Of a stretch of DNA of 32,537 nt, positions 1-9,686 are shown in pieces (position 1 is the first letter of the stretch; each line of letters begins with the position of its first letter). The stretch spans positions 1 through 32,537 of the forward strand of contig JAQUGA010000004.1 of NCBI GenBank assembly GCA_028684405.1, in the 5' to 3' direction. The position numbers and the translations under genes were made by a program. Origin of the DNA: Bacteroidales bacterium (GTDB lineage Bacteria; Bacteroidota; Bacteroidia; Bacteroidales; WCHB1-69). Below the pieces are notes generated by a model. It was not told the origin of the DNA and ran no database searches. It saw only the letters and a program-made list of their open reading frames with translations.

Positions 1-2
1 TA

Positions 3-716
3 AATAATTATCCTTTATTTCCAGTTTATCCTGCTTATTTTAGAGCAATAGTAAACAGTGGAACCTGCAACACCTTGTATTCTCAAACGATCAAAATTGA
101 ATTGAGCAATTTTCAATGCGGAGATACATTATTTGATTACAGAGATGGACAAAAATATCCTACTGTTTTGATTGGAACACAATGTTGGTTTGCCAAAAAC
201 CTGAATATTGGAGAAAAACTAGAACACGGCGCAGAATATCAGACAGATAATGGAATTATCGAAAAGTTTTGTTACAACAACGATGACAACAATTGTAATA
301 TTCATGGAGGTTTGTATACTTGGACAGAAACCATGCAATATGACACCACTGAAGGCTCGCGTGGAATCTGTCCTTCTGGCTGGCATGTGCCATCTGATCA
401 GGAGTGGATAGAGTTGGAACTGGCACTCGGGATGAATTTAGAAACAGCTATGCTTTCGAATACATGGCGAGGAACAGATCAAGGTACACAGTTAAAAGTA
501 GGTGGAACTTCTGGTTATGAAGCTTTATTGTCGGGAAATGCCATTCCTGGCGGTTACTTCAATTCATTGAATCAATATGAATTTATGCACTCTTCAACCC
601 GCTATGGAGCTGGTAGTGCCTGGCGTCGATGTGTACGTGGCGGAGATCCTACGGTGGGGCGATGGAATACATTCACCCATAGTTATGGTTTGTCTGTTAG
701 ATGCCTGAAAAATTAA
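3..716 (+). CDS. FISUMP-domain (Fibrobacter succinogenes major paralogous domain) surface protein, C-terminal part; 5' truncated by window edge
   Basis: The frame of ORF 75..716 is open back to base 3 (NNYPLFPVYPAYFRAIVNSGTCNTLYSQ...). Motifs YPTVLIGTQCWFAKNLNIG, CPSGWHVPSDQEW and terminal YGLSVRCLKN are typical of FISUMP domains. The TTG at 75 is not a credible start. Confidence 0.85.
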   Translation, partial: NNYPLFPVYPAYFRAIVNSGTCNTLYSQTIKIELSNFQCGDTLFDYRDGQKYPTVLIGTQCWFAKNLNIGEKLEHGAEYQTDNGIIEKFCYNNDDNNCNIHGGLYTWTETMQYDTTEGSRGICPSGWHVPSDQEWIELELALGMNLETAMLSNTWRGTDQGTQLKVGGTSGYEALLSGNAIPGGYFNSLNQYEFMHSSTRYGAGSAWRRCVRGGDPTVGRWNTFTHSYGLSVRCLKN

Positions 717-729
717 AAAACAATCTATT

Positions 730-1071
730 ATGAAAAAAACTATTTTGACTTTTCTTATTCTGCTTTTTTTTCTATCCTGCAATAAAAAGGATGATAATAA
801 TGTTGACAAAAACAGTACTTTAAATTCATTTATTAGTCTTACGGCCGAAAATGATACTATTTTTACTGGACAGTCAACAGCTATTACAGCCGTTGTTGAT
901 GGCGATAAAGTGACTTATGCTTGGTCTGCTACGGCTGGAGATATTCTGGGTTCGGGCAGTAAAATTAATTATGTCGCCCCAACTTGTACGCCCGGTAACA
1001 ATGAGGTTAAATGCACTGTTTCGGCTTCAAATAAAACAGAATCAAAAACAATTATTATTACTGTATTATAA
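730..1071 (+). CDS. small lipoprotein with PKD/Ig-like domain
   Basis: MKKTILTFLILLFFLSCNKKD lipoprotein signal, then an Ig/PKD-like segment (VTYAWSATAGDILGSGSKINYVAP...NNEVKCTVSASN). Its stop overlaps the next start (TAATG). Confidence 0.7.
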   Translation: MKKTILTFLILLFFLSCNKKDDNNVDKNSTLNSFISLTAENDTIFTGQSTAITAVVDGDKVTYAWSATAGDILGSGSKINYVAPTCTPGNNEVKCTVSASNKTESKTIIITVL

Positions 1072-2024
1072 TGTATCGATTTTTTGCAATTCTCGTTATT
1101 TTGTTTTTCTCTACATACCAAGCAAAAGCACAATGTTTTGCCTCGGCTGGAAATCCTGTGGGAGGAACTGACAATATGGGCGTAATGGAAAAAAACACGC
1201 TCAGAATTGCATCGTTCTACCGCTATTCATATTCAGGGAAATACAAATCGGGCGACAAATCTTATTCAGGATCCAGTAGCGTCTTAAACCATGCTTTTTT
1301 TAATTATGCTGGTTGGCTTGCCGGATATGGAATTTCGGATAAACTTACCATAGAAACAGAAGGAGGCTATTTTATCAATAAAACGCAATCATACAAGTTT
1401 AATGATGAGCGTTTAACTGGTTTTGGACTTTCAAACGCAGTGATATCTCTCAAACCCCGTTTCTATATAAACAGAGGCAAACGAATTGAAATTTCCGGAG
1501 CTCTTGGTGTTAATATTCCCTTTTCAAGAGAAATGCAGATTGTTAATCATGTTACACTTCCCATTGATTTGCAACCGTCAACAGGTTCTTATGGCTTGGT
1601 TTTTCAATCGTTTTTTGTCAAAGAAGATTCTTTCAATGCCAATCGTTTTTTTTTGACGAACCGCATTGAAAAGTATTTTGAAAACAAAGAAAACTATCTT
1701 TTTGGAACTTCATATTCCACCTCTTTTTACTTTTCAAAACATTATGTTTTTGAAAAATGGAAACTAAAAGACTAGACGATGATATTGCAACTCAAAAATC
1801 AAATTAAACAAAAAAACATACGCAAAAATAATATTGTTGAGGCGTCGGGAAACTGTTCGTTCTTCCTAAGCCCACAAATTAATTTATCGCTGTATGATAA
1901 ATGGAATCTTTCGGTTTTGATTGATATTCCTATTTATCAATACTATAACGAAATACAATTGGCAAACTCATACTCTTTTGCATTTAGCCTAATTAGAGAT
2001 TTTTCATTTCATAAAAAGTATTGA
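1071..2024 (+). pseudogene. outer-membrane beta-barrel protein interrupted by an in-frame TAG at 1773-1775
   Basis: ORFs 1071..1775 and 1779..2024 are in the same frame, separated only by TAG-ACG. The second part (SFFLSPQINLSLYDKWNLSVLIDIPIYQYYNEIQLANSYSFAFSLIRDFSF) looks like the C-terminal strands of the barrel begun by the first part (signal peptide ...TYQAKAQ, alternating beta pattern). Confidence 0.65.
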
Positions 2025-2028
2025 TAAA

Positions 2029-3156
2029 ATGAAAAAAAGCGTTTTGATTATATATCTTCTGATCAGTTATAGTTGTGTTTTATTCGCACAGAATAATTAT
2101 GCCAACGGAAATGAAGCTTACTTTTATGAAAGCTCAATTGGTTTTAATCCAGTTACCATCAATAATGGAGATTTGGTTTATGTGTACGATTCCTTGAATA
2201 AAGTTTATTTCAGTCAAGATTTTATTTTAATTCCCGATTTGAGCAGTGTTGAAAATGGCAGAAATGTAGATGCCAATTTGTTTTTCGGCTTCGGAACTGG
2301 AGGTAATCCGAGCGATACAGCATTTTCTTGGGACAAAGAGACGATACTCTCAGGAAGTGATTTTGATGTCGAAAATATGTTTGTCAGTCCTTTGTCCGAA
2401 TTTGGAATGACCTATGCACAGGCTTTACAAAACAACAATTCATATTGTGCTTACGACACTTGCTATGCAATAATTGACGGTCCTTCGTCTTCTTTAGCCT
2501 ATCCCACGTATCTTCCTGCAAATGGCAACTATCATTTATGGACTGGAGAAGAATTAATTGATGCTGGAGATTTGAAAAATACGGGAACTATCCAAAAAGT
2601 ATCTCAACAACAGATGGCATCAACTCCAAATGCAAGCTATTGTGTTAGTAAATATGGACAGGGTTGGAGATTGCCTACCGATTTGGAAGTGGGTCGCATT
2701 AATGATAATGAAGGTGCTGGAAATGGGATTGACAGTGCATATTTAGGAAATTCCGATTTTTATTTATGGACTTCATCTTTGTTTAAAACATATTCTGTTA
2801 AAAGATGGACGGCTCGCCTTAGAGATGGATATTGGGAAAATTGTGCTGGCTTTTTATATGTTGCAAATCATGTTAGATGCGTATTTCCTGGTTATAAAAA
2901 TAATCCGATATCAAATGAAATAGAAAATTTTCAATTTGAGCAAATTGACATTTTTCCCAATCCAGGAAACGGCATTTTTTACATTCAAAATGCTGAGGTT
3001 TATGTATACAATATTTTGGGAAAACAATTGTTTGTCGACTTGCAAATAGGAACTTCACGAAATATTGATTTGAGTTTTTTACCCAATGGATTGTATTTCT
3101 TTTTTTTGAAATATAAAAACAAAACATGCGTTAGAAGAGTGGTGATTTGTAAATAA
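2029..3156 (+). CDS. secreted FISUMP/DUF1566-like (C-type-lectin-fold-like) protein with T9SS type A C-terminal sorting domain
   Basis: Signal peptide MKKSVLIIYLLISYSCVLFAQ. The segment WRLPTDLEVGRIND...YLWTSSLFKTYSVKRWTARLRDG...HVRCVF resembles FISUMP/DUF1566. C-term IDIFPNPGNGIFYIQN...VYNILGKQLF...LPNGLYFFFLKYKNKTCVRRVVICK is a T9SS tail. Confidence 0.75.
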   Translation: MKKSVLIIYLLISYSCVLFAQNNYANGNEAYFYESSIGFNPVTINNGDLVYVYDSLNKVYFSQDFILIPDLSSVENGRNVDANLFFGFGTGGNPSDTAFSWDKETILSGSDFDVENMFVSPLSEFGMTYAQALQNNNSYCAYDTCYAIIDGPSSSLAYPTYLPANGNYHLWTGEELIDAGDLKNTGTIQKVSQQQMASTPNASYCVSKYGQGWRLPTDLEVGRINDNEGAGNGIDSAYLGNSDFYLWTSSLFKTYSVKRWTARLRDGYWENCAGFLYVANHVRCVFPGYKNNPISNEIENFQFEQIDIFPNPGNGIFYIQNAEVYVYNILGKQLFVDLQIGTSRNIDLSFLPNGLYFFFLKYKNKTCVRRVVICK

Positions 3157-3182
3157 AGAAAACAAAACACGATTTTCTTTAT
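3153..3182 (+). terminator. possible weak AT-rich stem-loop downstream of the T9SS protein gene
   Basis: ATAAAGAAAA / TTTTCTTTAT perfect 10-bp arms with a 10-nt loop, overlapping the stop codon. Confidence 0.35.
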
Positions 3183-3294
3183 AGACTAAGGTGTAATTCT
3201 ATCTAGTTTGTGAGATTAAAACAATTATATAATTTATTTTAGTTATGTTTTGCTAAATTCTGGGACTCAAAATTATTTGTAGAATAAATATTTC

Positions 3295-3302
3295 TATCTT
3301 TG
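3295..3302 (+). promoter_or_regulatory. putative Bacteroidota -7 box (TATCTTTG) for pntAB
   Basis: Matches TAnnTTTG, 24 nt upstream of the pntA ATG; no well-spaced -33 element. Confidence 0.45.
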
Positions 3303-3326
3303 CCGCTTGTTAAATATTGAAATATT

Positions 3327-4868
3327 ATGAAGATAGGAATACCTAAAGAGGTTTCGCATGGTGAATTGAGAGTTGCTATCTCGCCCAAAAATACAGAACG
3401 CCTACTTAAAAAAGGTTTCGAAGTCCTGATAGAAGCAGGTGCAGGAAATAAAGCTAAGTTTAATGATGAAGAATATAAAGCTTACGGAGCTGAAATTTGC
3501 GCTTCGGCTAAAGAATTGTATGAAAATGTTGATATTGTTTTTAAAGTGCAAGCTCCTACCGATGAAGAGATTGCTCTGATTAAGCCCAATACATTGTTAA
3601 TGAGTTATTTGTATCCAGCTCAGAATTTGGATTTACTCCAAAAATTGGCGGATGCTAAAATCAATGCCATTGCAATGGATGCTATACCCCGAATTTCGAG
3701 AGCTCAAAAAATGGATGTTTTGTCTTCCATGTCAAACATTGCTGGATATCGTGCCGTAATTGAAGCTTCTAATTATTTTGGACGTTTTTTAAACGGACAA
3801 ATTACTGCAGCAGGAAGAGTAGAACCTGCCAAAGTTTTAGTAATTGGTGCTGGTGTTGCCGGTTTGGCAGCCATTGGTACTGCAAAATCTTTGGGCGCCA
3901 TTGTGCGTGCATTTGATACACGAAAAGAAGTTGCAGAACAGATAAAATCAATGGGTGCTCAGTTTATCACCGTTGAAATTGACGAAGATGGAAGCACCGA
4001 TTCTGGTTATAGCAAGCAGATGAGTCAAGCTTTTATTGATGCTGAAATGAAACTATTTTTAAAACAGGCTTCAGAAGTAGATATTATTATCACTACTGCA
4101 TTAATTCCAGGAAAACCAGCACCTAAACTTCTGTTTGATTATCATGTAGAAGCCATGAAAGCTGGTTCTGTAATTATTGATTTAGCTGCTCAATCAGGTG
4201 GTAATTGTGATTTAACCAAACCTGGTGAAATATTTGTTACCGAAAATGGAGTCACTATTGCTGGAAAAGTAGATCAACTTCCAAATCAAGCAAGTTTTTT
4301 ATATGGCAACAACCTAAGCAATATGTTGGATGACATGGGTGATGCCGAAAATTTCAGCATAAACATGAATGATGATGTTATCAAACGTGCGATGGTGAGT
4401 TATGAAGGAAGTGTAAACTGGCCTCCCGAGCCACTGGCAGTGAGTGTTGTTCCGCAGAGTAAAGGTGATGAGAAGAAATGTGCGGAAACGATAAAAGCTG
4501 AAAAAGCAAAGAAAGCCAAGAGAATGACTTACGCAAATATTATTTTTGTATTTGTTACCGGTGCTTTTTTGTTATTATTGGGTCAAGTTGCTCCACGAGA
4601 GTTTTTAGGACATATGACCGCTTTTGCATTGGCTGTTTTTGTTGGTTGGAATGTAATTTGGAATGTAACTTCGGCTCTTCATACGCCTCTAATGTCTGTT
4701 TCTAACGCCATTAGCGGGATTATTGTAATTGGTGGATTGTTGCAAATTAATGATGATTGGTCAAGCCCAATTTCAATATTAGCTTTTATAGCCATTCTGA
4801 TTGCCGCAATAAATATTGTGGGTGGATTTACTGTGACGTACCGAATGTTGAAAATGTTTAAAAAATAA
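3327..4868 (+). CDS. pntA: Re/Si-specific NAD(P)(+) transhydrogenase subunit alpha
   Basis: [22 protein letters not shown]...; Rossmann [30 protein letters not shown]; fused C-terminal membrane alpha-2 segment; adjacent to pntB. Confidence 0.95.
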   Translation: MKIGIPKEVSHGELRVAISPKNTERLLKKGFEVLIEAGAGNKAKFNDEEYKAYGAEICASAKELYENVDIVFKVQAPTDEEIALIKPNTLLMSYLYPAQNLDLLQKLADAKINAIAMDAIPRISRAQKMDVLSSMSNIAGYRAVIEASNYFGRFLNGQITAAGRVEPAKVLVIGAGVAGLAAIGTAKSLGAIVRAFDTRKEVAEQIKSMGAQFITVEIDEDGSTDSGYSKQMSQAFIDAEMKLFLKQASEVDIIITTALIPGKPAPKLLFDYHVEAMKAGSVIIDLAAQSGGNCDLTKPGEIFVTENGVTIAGKVDQLPNQASFLYGNNLSNMLDDMGDAENFSINMNDDVIKRAMVSYEGSVNWPPEPLAVSVVPQSKGDEKKCAETIKAEKAKKAKRMTYANIIFVFVTGAFLLLLGQVAPREFLGHMTAFALAVFVGWNVIWNVTSALHTPLMSVSNAISGIIVIGGLLQINDDWSSPISILAFIAILIAAINIVGGFTVTYRMLKMFKK

Positions 4869-4874
4869 AGAATT

Positions 4875-6269
4875 ATGATTACACCAAATATACAAACTGC
4901 CGCATATTTATTTGCGTCTCTATTATTTATTTTTAGCTTGTCGGGATTATCTTCGCAAGCTACCGCTAGGCGTGGTGTTATATACGGCATCATCGGTATG
5001 ATTCTCGCTATTTTAGCAACTATAGCTGGCGAAAATATGGATGGTTACATCTACATTATTCTAGCTTTTCTAATCGCATCTGTCATAGGTGTGATGGTTG
5101 CTCGAAAAGTTGAAATGACTTCCATGCCACAGCTTATTGCTATGTTGCATAGTTTTGTTGGTTTGGCTGCTGTTTTGGTTGGTTTTGGCTCTTTTATTGA
5201 TCCAGATGTCGCCCAAATGATAGCTGTTGAAAAAACAATCCACATGGTAGAGGTTTATTTTGGTATTTTTATCGGAGCTATTACATTTACAGGATCTTTA
5301 GTTGCATGGGGTAAATTAACGGAAAATATTAGTGGAAAGCCCTTTGTTTATAAAGGGAAAGATATATTAAATGTTGTATTACTCCTTGTTACAATTGTAT
5401 TGGGTGTTTTATTTGTTATGCATATGAATGAGCCTCATGCTATTATATATCTATACATTATGACAGCTATTGCTGCATTCTTTGGTGTGATGATGGTAAT
5501 GGCAATTGGAGGTGCGGATATGCCGGTGGTTATTTCGATGCTTAATTCATTGTCTGGTTGGACCGCTTCCGCAGCTGGTTTTATGTTGGGCAACGATTTA
5601 TTGATTATCACAGGGGCATTGGTGGGTAGCTCGGGAGCTGTTCTGTCCATTATAATGTGTGATGCTATGAATCGTTCTTTCTTCTCTGTAATTTCGGGAG
5701 GATTTGGTCAAGAAGTTAAAACCGGAAAAAAGATGGAAGGAACTGTTTTGTCGATAAACCATGATGAAGCTGCAGAGATTATTAAAGAAGCTCAATCTGT
5801 TATTATCGTTCCAGGATACGGAATGGCTGTTTCCAAAGCACAACATCCCGTCCATGATTTGGTAGAGAAATTAAGAAGCGAAGGGAAAAGCGTAAAATTT
5901 GGTATTCACCCCGTGGCAGGTCGCTTGCCTGGTCACATGAATGTTCTTTTGGCAGAAGCTCATGTTCCGTATGATATTGTCATGGAAATGGATGAAATAA
6001 ATCCAGAAATGCATGAAACGGATTTGGTTTTGGTGATTGGTGCCAATGACACCGTAAACCCTGGCGCATTGGAAGATGAAGACAGTCCAATATACGGAAT
6101 GCCAGTTATTGAAGTGTGGAAAGCGAAAAAAGTAATCGTAATGAAACGCTCAATGGCCGTTGGTTATGCCGGTGTTGAAAATCCACTGTTCTTCAAAGAA
6201 AACACAGTGCTTCTTTACGGGGATGCCAAAGACAGTGTCGATAAGATAAATGCAAAAGTGATTGGTTAA
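4875..6269 (+). CDS. pntB: NAD(P)(+) transhydrogenase subunit beta
   Basis: Multi-TM N-term; NADP domain [59 protein letters not shown] is characteristic of PntB. Confidence 0.95.
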   Translation: MITPNIQTAAYLFASLLFIFSLSGLSSQATARRGVIYGIIGMILAILATIAGENMDGYIYIILAFLIASVIGVMVARKVEMTSMPQLIAMLHSFVGLAAVLVGFGSFIDPDVAQMIAVEKTIHMVEVYFGIFIGAITFTGSLVAWGKLTENISGKPFVYKGKDILNVVLLLVTIVLGVLFVMHMNEPHAIIYLYIMTAIAAFFGVMMVMAIGGADMPVVISMLNSLSGWTASAAGFMLGNDLLIITGALVGSSGAVLSIIMCDAMNRSFFSVISGGFGQEVKTGKKMEGTVLSINHDEAAEIIKEAQSVIIVPGYGMAVSKAQHPVHDLVEKLRSEGKSVKFGIHPVAGRLPGHMNVLLAEAHVPYDIVMEMDEINPEMHETDLVLVIGANDTVNPGALEDEDSPIYGMPVIEVWKAKKVIVMKRSMAVGYAGVENPLFFKENTVLLYGDAKDSVDKINAKVIG

Positions 6270-6363
6270 AACGATGTCAATAATAGATATTTCGCTCTTC
6301 ATGAAGAGGATAAATTATGTTTTTATGCAAAATAAAGCTTAAAATAGATAGGAATAGAATTTT

Positions 6364-6412
6364 AAAAGTGGTTTCCGATTTCTTTTTTGAAGTCGGAAAC
6401 CACTTTTTTTTG
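6364..6412 (+). terminator. intrinsic terminator after pntAB (possibly bidirectional)
   Basis: AAAAGTGGTTTCCGA ... TCGGAAACCACTTTTTTTT: long perfect stem followed by a T tract; A-rich on the other side. Confidence 0.9.
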
Positions 6413-6490
6413 TATTTGCTGATTTTTATTTTTGACAGTTGAATAGGATAAACAAATGAAGAGCAAACCTGATTCTTAATTTACGAGAAT

Positions 6491-7072
6491 TTATCGTTGA
6501 AACATGATTCCTAGGCGGATATTACTGCCTTCGAGTTTGATATCGGATCGATTTATTGCAGGATGAATGTATTCCGCAATAAGGTGGATGGATAGTTTCT
6601 TTGTTGCTCTATAGGAAGCGTTGAGATAAGGATATGCAAACCAGGAGGAGTGCTTTTTTAGATATCCATCTGTGATTTTGTGGTCTATTAATCCATCAAT
6701 ATGAAGGTTTTTCATCACGCCACCGCCTATCCATATACCTGGGCTTATACTGAGTTTATGAATTGGAAATTTGAATTCTGTTACCAATCCGAAATATGTA
6801 TATCGAATATAGCTTTGATTTTCATAATTTAATGTGGAACTATTTCCAATTATTCCAGCAAATATATTTTTCCCAAAATGATAGCCCAATCTTCCACCAA
6901 TAACATTTGATTGAGCTCTTGTTTTTATATATTCATTTTGAATTTTGAACATGCCTAAGCCATAAAACATTCCTCCGCCAAAACTGTTTTTTGAAGTTGT
7001 GTCGGAGGATGCTTTGATGTATAATAAGTTAAAGCTTAGTGCAGTAAAAAGAAGTAGTATTTTAAAGTTCAT
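6491..7072 (-). CDS. porin-like/beta-barrel outer membrane protein
   Basis: Likely start is MNFKILLLFTALSFNLLYIKAS at 7072, not the ORF-track start 7168. Signal peptide and beta-rich periodicity; TAATG overlap with the stop of the upstream SPFH gene. Confidence 0.65.
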   Translation of the reverse strand: MNFKILLLFTALSFNLLYIKASSDTTSKNSFGGGMFYGLGMFKIQNEYIKTRAQSNVIGGRLGYHFGKNIFAGIIGNSSTLNYENQSYIRYTYFGLVTEFKFPIHKLSISPGIWIGGGVMKNLHIDGLIDHKITDGYLKKHSSWFAYPYLNASYRATKKLSIHLIAEYIHPAINRSDIKLEGSNIRLGIMFQR

Positions 7073-8211
7073 TAGATATTTGGAATGGGCGGAGGAGTAT
7101 TGGAAAAAATGGAGCTTAAAGCCGGAATAGTTCCGAGGGCTTCCCAGCCGCTCATGCCTTGTTTCCATGCCAAAGTATCTTTTGTAATTTGACCAGAATT
7201 TGCCATTTGTTGGAGAATATTTGGCGTAAATGGGCCTTGTTGTTGACCATTTACGGCAATAAAGTAGGGCTCTTGTCCAGGAATTGGAGGAGGACCTGCT
7301 TGATTGCCAGTATTTTGTTGATGCTGCTGCTGTTGTTGCTGTTGCATTCCCATGTTTTGCTGGCTCATCATTTGATTTGCCACGCCCATTCCCATTGCCA
7401 ATCCCATGGCATCCGAAGCCATGCTGTGTCCACCTCCTTCGGCAGAGGCTTCAAGAGAATTGGCAAATTGAAATTGAGTATATTTCCCCATGTCGCCAAC
7501 AACGCCCATGCTGGTGCGTTTGTCAAGAGCTTTTTCAACCTCTTCTGGAAGTGAGATGTTTTCAATTAAAAACTTGGTAACATCAATGCCATATTCGTCA
7601 AAATCTTTGGCTATAATGTCACTAATTCCTCCCGAAAGTTCGTTGTAATTGGATGCTAAATCAAGGGCAGGAATTTTTGATTCAGCAAGAAAATCGGTAA
7701 ATCTGGTTACAATTAAGTTTTTTAATTGTTCTTCAATATCTTCTGTTTTAAAATCTGGATTTGTACCCGCAATAGTTTTGAAAAACTTAGAAGCATCTTC
7801 TTGTATTTTAAAACAGTAGGTACCAAATGCACGCAATCTGACAGGACCAAATTCGGCATCACGCAACATAATGGGGTTTTTGGTTCCCCATTTGCGATTT
7901 GTAAATTGACGAATGTTTACAAAGTATACATCTACCTTGAAAGGGCTGTTAAATCCATACTTCCATCCCATTAGAGTGGTTAGAATGGGCATATTGTCAG
8001 TAGTTAAACGATGTAAGCCTGGTTTATACACATCTGCAATTTGTCCTTTGTTGACTAAAATAGCAACTTGAGATTCACGAACGGTTAGTTGTGCTCCGTT
8101 TTTTATTTCGTTTTCGTAACGAGGAAATTTCCAAATAATAGTGTCTGTTGAAGAATCGACCCACTCTATGATGTCGATAAATTCGTTTCTTAATTTATTA
8201 AATATTCCCAT
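7072..8211 (-). CDS. SPFH domain protein (virion-core-protein-like family) with C-terminal GYF_2 domain
   Basis: N-term ...IEWVDSSTDTIIWKFPRYENEIKNGAQLTVRESQVAILVNKGQIADVY...; C-term PYFIAVNGQQQGPFTPNILQQMANSGQITKDTLAWKQGMSGWEAL is GYF_2; Q-rich linker between. Confidence 0.85.
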   Translation of the reverse strand: MGIFNKLRNEFIDIIEWVDSSTDTIIWKFPRYENEIKNGAQLTVRESQVAILVNKGQIADVYKPGLHRLTTDNMPILTTLMGWKYGFNSPFKVDVYFVNIRQFTNRKWGTKNPIMLRDAEFGPVRLRAFGTYCFKIQEDASKFFKTIAGTNPDFKTEDIEEQLKNLIVTRFTDFLAESKIPALDLASNYNELSGGISDIIAKDFDEYGIDVTKFLIENISLPEEVEKALDKRTSMGVVGDMGKYTQFQFANSLEASAEGGGHSMASDAMGLAMGMGVANQMMSQQNMGMQQQQQQQHQQNTGNQAGPPPIPGQEPYFIAVNGQQQGPFTPNILQQMANSGQITKDTLAWKQGMSGWEALGTIPALSSIFSNTPPPIPNI

Positions 8212-8235
8212 GGTTTATGTTTGGTTTTTGGTTTT

Positions 8236-8243
8236 CAAAAATA
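8236..8243 (-). promoter_or_regulatory. putative -7 box (TATTTTTG on minus strand) for the SPFH operon
   Basis: CAAAAATA on plus strand, 24 nt upstream of the ATG at 8211. Confidence 0.4.
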
Positions 8244-8252
8244 CATATTTTT

Positions 8253-9512
8253 TTAAGCATAAATTTCACCATTTAAAATTACTCTATCAATTTTATTGCT
8301 TCCGAAAGAGTAGGGCATATATTCAATGCTTGGAATTGGTTTGGTAATAAATAGATTCGCTTTTTTTCCAACGGCAATGCTTCCTAAAATATCGGAAACA
8401 CCCATGGCATAAGCACTGTTGAGTGTTACTGAATTGATGGCTTCTTCCGGAAGCATTTTGTATTTGATACATCCCATGGAAAGTATAAGTTGCATGTTCC
8501 CCGAGGGCGAAGAGCCAGGGTTAAAATCGCTTGCCATGGCAACAGGAAGTCCACTGTCAATCATTTTTCGAACAGGAGCATAAATCATTCCTAAGAAAAA
8601 GGCAGCACCGGGCAGGAGTGTTGGCATGGTTTCGCTTCCCAAAAGAGCTTTTATTTCGTCGTCTCCGGTATATTCAAGATGATCAACCGACTGCGCACCA
8701 TACTTAACACCCACTTGAATGCCACCTGAATAATCTAATTCATTGGCATGGATTTTAGCCTTAAGTCCATATTTCATTCCTGCCATCAAAATTCTTTCCG
8801 TTTCGTACGGGGTGAAAAAACCTTTGTCGCAAAAAACATCAATGTAGTCGGCCAAATCTTCAGCAGCCACCATTGGAATCATTTCGTTGATAATTAAATC
8901 AACATATTCCGCTTGTCTTCCTTTGTATTCGAGAGGCACGGCGTGTGCTCCCAAAAAAGTAGATTTTATGGTAAGGGGTGAATTTTCTTTAAGTTTGCGA
9001 ATTACGCGCAGCATTTTCAGTTCATCTTCGGTCGTCAATCCGTATCCACTTTTGATTTCCACAGCACCCGTTCCCATCGAAATAATTTCTTCCAATCGTT
9101 CCCAAGCCTGATTGTATAATGATTCCTCTGAAGCTTCGTGCAAGCGTTTTGCCGAATTTAATATTCCGCCGCCACGTTTTGCTATCTCTTCATAAGATAA
9201 ACCTTTAATTTTATCAATGTATTCAATTTCGCGACTTCCGTCGTATACTATGTGCGTATGCGAGTCGCAAAAACTTGGAAATACCATTCGTCCACTAGCA
9301 TCAATTTCGGTTGTAAATTCGCTAATATTGGTGAGTTTTGATTTGTCGAGATTTTTCATTTCTCCAAAAGAATCAATATTTCCCTCTCTAATATATAACC
9401 ACGCATTGTCTAGTGTATGAAGGTCCGACATCTCTTTTCCGGCTCTAAATACTTTCGTTTCACCAGTTTCAATCTGAACTAGTTTCTTTATGTTTATCAA
9501 TAGAATGTTCAT
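8253..9512 (-). CDS. hutI: imidazolonepropionase
   Basis: FPSFCDSHTHIVYDGSREIEY metal-binding motif; GTGAVEIKSGYGLTTEDELKMLRVI; KAKIHANELDYSGG; PVAMASDFNPGSSPSGNMQLI. Confidence 0.95.
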   Translation of the reverse strand: MNILLINIKKLVQIETGETKVFRAGKEMSDLHTLDNAWLYIREGNIDSFGEMKNLDKSKLTNISEFTTEIDASGRMVFPSFCDSHTHIVYDGSREIEYIDKIKGLSYEEIAKRGGGILNSAKRLHEASEESLYNQAWERLEEIISMGTGAVEIKSGYGLTTEDELKMLRVIRKLKENSPLTIKSTFLGAHAVPLEYKGRQAEYVDLIINEMIPMVAAEDLADYIDVFCDKGFFTPYETERILMAGMKYGLKAKIHANELDYSGGIQVGVKYGAQSVDHLEYTGDDEIKALLGSETMPTLLPGAAFFLGMIYAPVRKMIDSGLPVAMASDFNPGSSPSGNMQLILSMGCIKYKMLPEEAINSVTLNSAYAMGVSDILGSIAVGKKANLFITKPIPSIEYMPYSFGSNKIDRVILNGEIYA

Positions 9513-9538
9513 TTTTTCTTTTTTTGTACAAACCTACA

Positions 9539-9546
9539 TATTTTTT
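9539..9546 (-). promoter_or_regulatory. putative -7 box (TAGGTTTG on minus strand) for hutI
   Basis: CAAACCTA on plus strand, 26 nt upstream of the hutI ATG. Confidence 0.4.
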
Positions 9547-9644
9547 TGTATTTGAACACTTTCTTTTTGTTTTTTTTTACTATATTATATTGTTAGATGG
9601 ATGTTAAAAAAAAATTATTGACAGTTTTTTAATGTCTAATAATA

Positions 9645-9652
9645 TATATTTG
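9645..9652 (+). promoter_or_regulatory. putative -7 box (TATATTTG) for the C10 protease gene
   Basis: Matches TAnnTTTG, 34 nt upstream of the ATG at 9687; TTG at 9618-9620 is a loosely spaced -33 candidate. Confidence 0.45.
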
Positions 9653-9686
9653 TGAAGTTATACAATCAAGAAAATATAGATATTTT

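Noticed and set aside
594-809. Minus-strand ORF 594..809
   Set aside because: Antisense to the FISUMP gene end; low-complexity, no family features.
917-1171. Plus-strand ORF 917..1171
   Set aside because: Out-of-frame overlap of the lipoprotein and barrel genes, no protein-like features.
4679-5855. Minus-strand ORFs (4679..4993, 5051..5245, 5435..5650, 5598..5855) opposite pntA/pntB
   Set aside because: Shadow ORFs opposite strongly conserved transhydrogenase genes; compositions do not look like real proteins.
7073-7168. N-terminal extension METRHERLGSPRNYSGF... of the barrel ORF
   Set aside because: It overlaps the GYF_2 coding region; the real signal peptide starts at MNFKILLLF (7072).
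7159-7974. Plus-strand ORFs 7159..7554, 7284..7580 and 7726..7974, and minus-strand 7368..7565
   Set aside because: They overlap the convincing SPFH gene; Leu/Val runs derive from the antisense of the CAG/CAA tract.
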